From the NCBI RefSeq assembly GCF_026107415.2, contig NZ_JAPCHX010000004.1, positions 186,001 to 250,000 of the forward strand: a stretch of DNA of 64,000 bases, in the 5' to 3' direction. Under the pieces are notes generated by a model that saw nothing but the letters and a program-made list of their open reading frames with translations, ran no database searches and had not been told where the DNA came from. Positions 60,153 through 64,000 of the stretch are shown piece by piece. The number at the start of each line of letters is the position of its first letter. Position 1 is the stretch's first letter. The translations under genes and the position numbers were made by a program. This stretch comes from Microbacterium sp. MPKO10. GTDB taxonomy: Bacteria > Actinomycetota > Actinomycetes > Actinomycetales > Microbacteriaceae.

Positions 60153-61655
60153 TCAGGCTGCCGACTCGGTGTCTGCGCCGTTCGCGACAGCGGCTCCCGC
60201 CGCTCCCGCGGCCAGACGCTCGGCAAGTGCGGCGCCGAGATCGGCATCGACGTTCGTCCAGTACTGAATCGCGCGGGCACGAATGTCGTCGTTGCGCACG
60301 GCTCCGACGTGCCCGGTGATGGTGTCGAGGAACCGGGCCTTGGCCGCGTCGTCCATGACGTCGCGGTAGAGCGTTCCGGCCTGGCCGAAGTCGGAGTCGT
60401 CGCTGCGCAGGGCCTGAGCGGTGCGCACGAGCTCACCGTCGCTGGCGAATCCGGCATCGTCGCCTGCCGCCGCCGGGTCGCCGTGCGGTCCGCCGAACGA
60501 GTTCGGCGCGTACACGGGACGGTCGGCCGGCGGGAACGAGAAGCGGCTCTGACCGTCCTTCGCGTACGAATTCACCTCGACCCGGGGCGCATTCACGGGC
60601 AGCTGCGCGTGGTTGGTGCCGACGCGGTAGCGATGAGCGTCTGCGTAGCTGAAGATGCGCGCCTGCAGCATCCGATCGGGGCTTGCCGCGATGCCCGGCA
60701 CGAAGTTCGAGGGCGCGAAGGCGGCCTGCTCGATCTGCGCAAAGTAGTTCTCGGCGTTGCGGTTAAGCGTCATCGTGCCGACCTTGATCAGCGGGTAGTC
60801 CGCCTGCGGCCACACCTTGGTGACGTCGAACGGGTTGAACCGGTACGTCTTGGCATCTTCGTACGGCATGATCTGCACGTGCAGCGTCCACGACGGGAAG
60901 TCTCCGCGCTCGATCGCCTCGTAGAGGTCGCGCTGGTGGTAGTCGGCGTCCTGCCCGGCTAGCTGCTCGCCCTCCTCGTTCGTGAGGTTTTTGATGCCCT
61001 GGTCGGTCTTGAAGTGGTACTTCACCCAGAAGCGCTCGCCCTCGGCGTTGATCCACTGGTAGGTGTGCGAGCCGAAGCCGTCCATCGTGCGCCAGGATGC
61101 TGGAAGGCCGCGGTCACCGAGCACCCAGGTCACCTGGTGCGCCGACTCGGGCGAGTTCGTCCAGAAGTCCCACTGCATGTCGTTGTCACGCGTGTTGATG
61201 CCGGGCAGACGCTTCTGCGAGTGAATGAAGTCGGGAAACTTGATGCCGTCGCGGATGAAGAACACCGGGGTGTTGTTTCCGACGAGGTCGTAGTTGCCCT
61301 CTGACGTGTAGAACTTGAGGGCGAAGCCGCGCGGATCGCGCCAGGTGTCGGGTGAGCCCTGTTCCCCGGCGACGGTGGAGAAGCGCGCGAGCATGTCTGT
61401 CGACGTGCCCCTCTGGAAGAGCGCGGCACGCGTGTACGGACTCATGTCCTCCGTCGTCTCGAACGTGCCGAACGCGCCGCCGCCCTTCGCGTGGACGACG
61501 CGCTCCGGAACGCGCTCGCGGTTGAACTGCGCGAGCTTCTCGACGAGGTAGTGGTCGGTGAGGGCGATCGAGCCCTCACTGCCGACGGTCTGCGAATAGC
61601 CGTCGGCGGCCACGGGCGCTCCGGTTGTCGTTGTCGTCGTAGGTGTTTCAGACAT
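60153..61655 (-). CDS. katA: Monofunctional heme catalase
   Basis: Breaks down H2O2 (500 aa, small-subunit clade 3 type). The distal His lies in [16 protein letters not shown], the distal Asn in [13 protein letters not shown], and the proximal heme Tyr in [24 protein letters not shown]-site region [20 protein letters not shown] is present. ATG 61655 has AAGGAG 4 bases upstream. It follows the Fur-family regulator by 63 bp, the catalase-regulator pair known as furA-kat or CatR-catA. Confidence 0.96.
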   Translation of the reverse strand: MSETPTTTTTTGAPVAADGYSQTVGSEGSIALTDHYLVEKLAQFNRERVPERVVHAKGGGAFGTFETTEDMSPYTRAALFQRGTSTDMLARFSTVAGEQGSPDTWRDPRGFALKFYTSEGNYDLVGNNTPVFFIRDGIKFPDFIHSQKRLPGINTRDNDMQWDFWTNSPESAHQVTWVLGDRGLPASWRTMDGFGSHTYQWINAEGERFWVKYHFKTDQGIKNLTNEEGEQLAGQDADYHQRDLYEAIERGDFPSWTLHVQIMPYEDAKTYRFNPFDVTKVWPQADYPLIKVGTMTLNRNAENYFAQIEQAAFAPSNFVPGIAASPDRMLQARIFSYADAHRYRVGTNHAQLPVNAPRVEVNSYAKDGQSRFSFPPADRPVYAPNSFGGPHGDPAAAGDDAGFASDGELVRTAQALRSDDSDFGQAGTLYRDVMDDAAKARFLDTITGHVGAVRNDDIRARAIQYWTNVDADLGAALAERLAAGAAGAAVANGADTESAA

Positions 61656-61718
61656 ACTTCTCCTTGATTTCGGGCATGGGTGATGACGCGATCGGTGATC
61701 GCGATCCACGGGTGAAAG

Positions 61719-62153
61719 CTAGGCGCTGGCCGCTTGGCAGTCGGGGCACACACCCCAGAAGGTGACGTCGGCGGTTTCAATGCTGAAGCCCGCCGTGTTC
61801 GAGGGTGTGAGGCACGGGGCCTCGCCGATGACACAGTCGACGTCGTGCACGGCACCACACTGGGTGCACACCACGTGATGGTGGTTGTCGCCGATGCGCC
61901 GCTCGTACAGCGCGGGCGATCCGGCGGGCTCGATGCGCCTCACGAGGCCCACATCGGTCAGAGCCGCGAGCACACCGTAGACAGCCTGCAGCGAGGTGTC
62001 GGGCAGGTCAGGACGTACGGCTTCGAAGATCGCCGCAGCATCGGCGTGCTGGTGGGTTTCCAGCACACGCAGCACGCTCCGCCTCGGGGCAGTGGCCTTC
62101 AGCCCCGCGTCGCGCAGCGCTGTGCTGAACTCGGCGTCGGTGGTTGTCTGCAT
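61719..62153 (-). CDS. Fur-family transcriptional regulator (FurA/CatR-like)
   Basis: A 144-aa metalloregulator. The N-terminal winged helix includes LKATAPRRSVLRVLETHQHADAAAIFEAV and SLQAVYGVLAALTDVGLV; the C-terminal domain has NHHHVVCTQCGAVHDVDC and CPDC, two zinc CxxC pairs. Its place before katA points to peroxide-responsive control of the catalase and itself. ATG 62153 follows TACAGT by 6 nt and no Shine-Dalgarno, so it is likely leaderless. A perfect 17-bp palindrome covers its promoter. Confidence 0.93.
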   Translation of the reverse strand: MQTTTDAEFSTALRDAGLKATAPRRSVLRVLETHQHADAAAIFEAVRPDLPDTSLQAVYGVLAALTDVGLVRRIEPAGSPALYERRIGDNHHHVVCTQCGAVHDVDCVIGEAPCLTPSNTAGFSIETADVTFWGVCPDCQAASA

Positions 62154-62159
62154 AACTTC

Positions 62160-62165
62160 ACTGTA
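62160..62165 (-). promoter_or_regulatory. -10 element of leaderless fur-katA promoter
   Basis: Minus-strand TACAGT, six bases (GAAGTT), then ATG 62153; TTGACT lies 16 bp upstream as -35, inside the palindrome. Confidence 0.7.
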
Positions 62166-62172
62166 TCATTTG

Positions 62173-62189
62173 TTTTGACTGAGTCAAAA
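62173..62189. promoter_or_regulatory. Palindromic operator TTTTGACTGAGTCAAAA of fur-katA
   Basis: Perfect 8-bp inverted repeat around one G, covering the -35 TTGACT. Position and symmetry fit autorepression by the Fur-family protein. Confidence 0.7.
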
Positions 62190-62216
62190 GAACCGGATGC
62201 TGTGCGACACAGCGCG

Positions 62217-63236
62217 TCACGCGGCTGTGAGTTCCGTCGCTCCCGATTCGAAGGCGTCGAGGTCTCCGGTCTCTCCCCGGCGCGCGGCTCGGCGGCCCAC
62301 GACGAGCATGTAGGCGAGGAACGCGGCAAGGGCGACTGACCCGATGCCGATCTTGATCGTCCACCCGAGAGCTGGTGCGAGCTGTTCCTGCAGCGGCCAC
62401 GGTGTGACGAATCCCTCGATGATGCCGGAGATGAAGAGCGCGATGATCAGCCCAACCACGACGGTGATGAGGCTGCGGCCCTCGTGGGCAATGGAGTCGA
62501 GTCTCGTGCGCCGACCTGGAGCCACCCAAGACCAGAAGATGCGCAGGCCTGCGGCGGCAGCGACGAAGATGCAGGTCATCTCGAGCTGTCCGTGCGGGGC
62601 GATGAAGAGGAAGAACACGTCGCCCTTGTCGTAGGCGAACATCACGGCACCCGTAATTCCCAGATTCTGCGCGTTCTGCAGCACGACGTAGGGAACCCAG
62701 ACCCCGGTGATTCCAAATGCAATGCACTGGGCGGCGATCCAGGCGTTGTTCGTCCACACGCGCCCGGCGAACGACGCGGCTGGATTCTCGGAGTAGTACG
62801 ACACGAATTGATCGTGTGCGAGGTTCGAGAGCTCGGAGTCGCTGCCCAGGTTCGCGAGCACGCGGGGGTCCTGGGACGCCCACACGCCGAAGGCCAGCGC
62901 AATCAACACGGTGGCGATCGTCACGGCGAGCGTGAGCCAGCGCAGTCGGTACAGCGCCGCAGGCAGCTGCAGCACAAAGAAGCGCGGCAGCTGCGCCAGC
63001 ACGTTCCCCGACGCCGCCGTGAATCGCTGGCGAACCCGAGAGAGCAGAACACTGAGTCGATCGCCGACGACGGTCGAGCCCGCCGTCGTCTTGATCGCCG
63101 AGAGCTGGCTGGCTGCAGCCTGGTACCGGGTGATCAGCTCGTCAGACTGCTCACCCGTCAGCCGAGGCGTCCGGGCCAGCTCGTCGAGCCGCTCCCATTC
63201 GTCACGGTGAGCTGCGGTGTAGGCATCAAGGTCCAT
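62217..63236 (-). CDS. SpoIIM-family (stage II sporulation protein M) membrane protein
   Basis: A 339-aa protein with a soluble N-terminal part (residues 1-100, helical) and six or so membrane helices. The family signature is PHGQLEMTCIFVAAAAGLRIFW, where the PHG-x-x-E motif is typical of the SpoIIM superfamily. In mycobacteria the orthologue position is Rv3694c, beside the MoxR cluster. Function outside sporulation is unknown. ATG 63236 is only 17 bp from the divergent RDD gene; TATCAT lies 8 nt upstream. Confidence 0.9.
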   Translation of the reverse strand: MDLDAYTAAHRDEWERLDELARTPRLTGEQSDELITRYQAAASQLSAIKTTAGSTVVGDRLSVLLSRVRQRFTAASGNVLAQLPRFFVLQLPAALYRLRWLTLAVTIATVLIALAFGVWASQDPRVLANLGSDSELSNLAHDQFVSYYSENPAASFAGRVWTNNAWIAAQCIAFGITGVWVPYVVLQNAQNLGITGAVMFAYDKGDVFFLFIAPHGQLEMTCIFVAAAAGLRIFWSWVAPGRRTRLDSIAHEGRSLITVVVGLIIALFISGIIEGFVTPWPLQEQLAPALGWTIKIGIGSVALAAFLAYMLVVGRRAARRGETGDLDAFESGATELTAA

Positions 63237-63253
63237 CTGATTAGATGATACCC

Positions 63254-64000
63254 ATGACCGAAGCCGTCACCTTCTCGCGCGACACCGAGGAGTTCATCAC
63301 GGGCGAAGCCGTCGCCCTTGACGTGCGCTCCACGAGCTTCCTTCTGCGCGCGGCCGGTGCGCTGATCGATGCACTCGTATCGGTCATCGCCGCGGGTCTC
63401 CTCGCGCTGCTCCTCGTCGCGGCAGCGGCGCAGACCGGAATGGATCAGGCGGCGATACAGGCGTTTCTGATCACGATCATCGTCGTGTCGACGATCGTCA
63501 TCCCCACGGCCGTGGAACTGTTGACCCGAGGCCGCTCACTCGGGAAGCTCGCAGTCGGCGCCCGAGTCGTTCGTGACGACGGCGGCGCCATCGGGTTCAG
63601 ACACGCGTTCATTCGCGCCCTCGTCGGCTTCTTCGAGATCTATATGACGCTGGGCGGAGGGGCAGCGCTCGTCGGCCTTCTGAACACACGCGCCAAACGA
63701 ATCGGCGATATGCTCGCGGGTACCTACTCGCAGCACGAGCGCGTTCCCCGTCTCACGTCAACGACCTACCCACTCCCGCCCCAGTTGTCCGGATGGGCGC
63801 AGATCGCTGATGTCGGCCGCCTCCCTGATCGCCTGGCCCGCCGCGTCGCCCACTTCGTCGGGCAGGCGGGCAGCATGACGCCAGAGTCACGCATGCGCCT
63901 GGCCACCGAGCTGGCCGCCGAGACCGCGCAGCACGTGTCTCCGCTCCCACCCGTCGATGCGCTGACATTCCTCTACGCCGTTGCCGCGCTGAGGCGCGAC
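63254..64000 (+). CDS. RDD-family membrane protein (partial)
   Basis: RDD-domain membrane protein cut by the right edge after 249 codons, frame open to base 64000. The RDD domain (residues 25-165) has VRSTSFLLRAAGALIDALV, GRSLGKLAVGARVVRDDG and NTRAKRIGDMLAGTY. After it comes a soluble part (QIADVGRLPDRLARRVAHFV) seen in RDD proteins of MoxR clusters (Rv3695-like). ATG 63254 follows CTGATTAGATGATACCC, where TGATTAGAT resembles an extended -10. Function unknown. Confidence 0.88.
   Translation, partial: MTEAVTFSRDTEEFITGEAVALDVRSTSFLLRAAGALIDALVSVIAAGLLALLLVAAAAQTGMDQAAIQAFLITIIVVSTIVIPTAVELLTRGRSLGKLAVGARVVRDDGGAIGFRHAFIRALVGFFEIYMTLGGGAALVGLLNTRAKRIGDMLAGTYSQHERVPRLTSTTYPLPPQLSGWAQIADVGRLPDRLARRVAHFVGQAGSMTPESRMRLATELAAETAQHVSPLPPVDALTFLYAVAALRRD

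Overview
This 64 kb window looks like core chromosome of a high-GC actinobacterium, most likely Microbacteriaceae (Micrococcales). The evidence is the combination of a fused 2-oxoglutarate E2/E1 protein (Kgd), WhiB1, a SigR/RsrA pair, MtrA-MtrB-LpqB, an Rv3235-type protein, a PdtaS-type kinase, the MoxR/DUF58/DUF4129/DUF4350 cluster, mycobacteria-like synteny, many 4-bp ATGA/GTGA gene overlaps, and many starts that sit 6 nt after a TANNNT element with no Shine-Dalgarno (leaderless type). I saw no rRNA, tRNA, CRISPR array, insertion sequence or prophage.

Layout. 1-5.7 kb: minus-strand siderophore-iron uptake operon (siderophore-interacting reductase, two tandem paralogous binding lipoproteins, two FecCD permeases, the last cut by the window edge) behind an IdeR/DtxR-type iron box, plus a stand-alone SIP-domain gene with its own iron box. 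6.4-11.3 kb: five-gene oligopeptide-type ABC transporter. 11.4-16.6 kb: amidase, then SDR-phosphoribosyltransferase-S51 peptidase-Ung, and an APH-like kinase. 16.7-19.4 kb: metY and metX. 19.4-22.6 kb: histidine kinase, degenerate kinase-like partner and LuxR-type regulator. 22.6-28.5 kb: thiamine-binding protein, GT87 mannosyltransferase, NnrD, an old yellow enzyme and two CNNM/HlyC transporters. 28.6-35.7 kb: GuaB1, Kgd and a CPA1 antiporter. 35.7-40.4 kb: rsrA-sigR, aroA-rsgA, bcp and whiB1. 40.5-45.6 kb: PdtaS, an orphan CpaE-like/SAF pair, an excisionase-type HTH gene, an unknown gene and the Rv3235-type gene. 45.6-54.2 kb: secA, hpf, comF, lpqB, mtrB, mtrA. 54.4-64 kb: the MoxR cluster, interrupted by a fur-katA module, then SpoIIM and RDD genes.

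The most unusual signal is not a gene. The octamer GGATGCTG (or its complement CAGCATCC) occurs about 42 times by hand count, where base composition predicts about two or three. It usually encodes Asp-Ala with the codons GAT GCT, and inverted copies form the tips of two terminators (after metY and after whiB1). That arrangement resembles DNA-uptake or Chi-type words in other bacteria. Other signals worth checking are two perfect DnaA boxes flanking the HTH/unknown gene pair, several perfect palindromes in promoter regions, a hairpin over a ribosome binding site, and a CpaE-like protein lacking the nucleotide-binding lysines.
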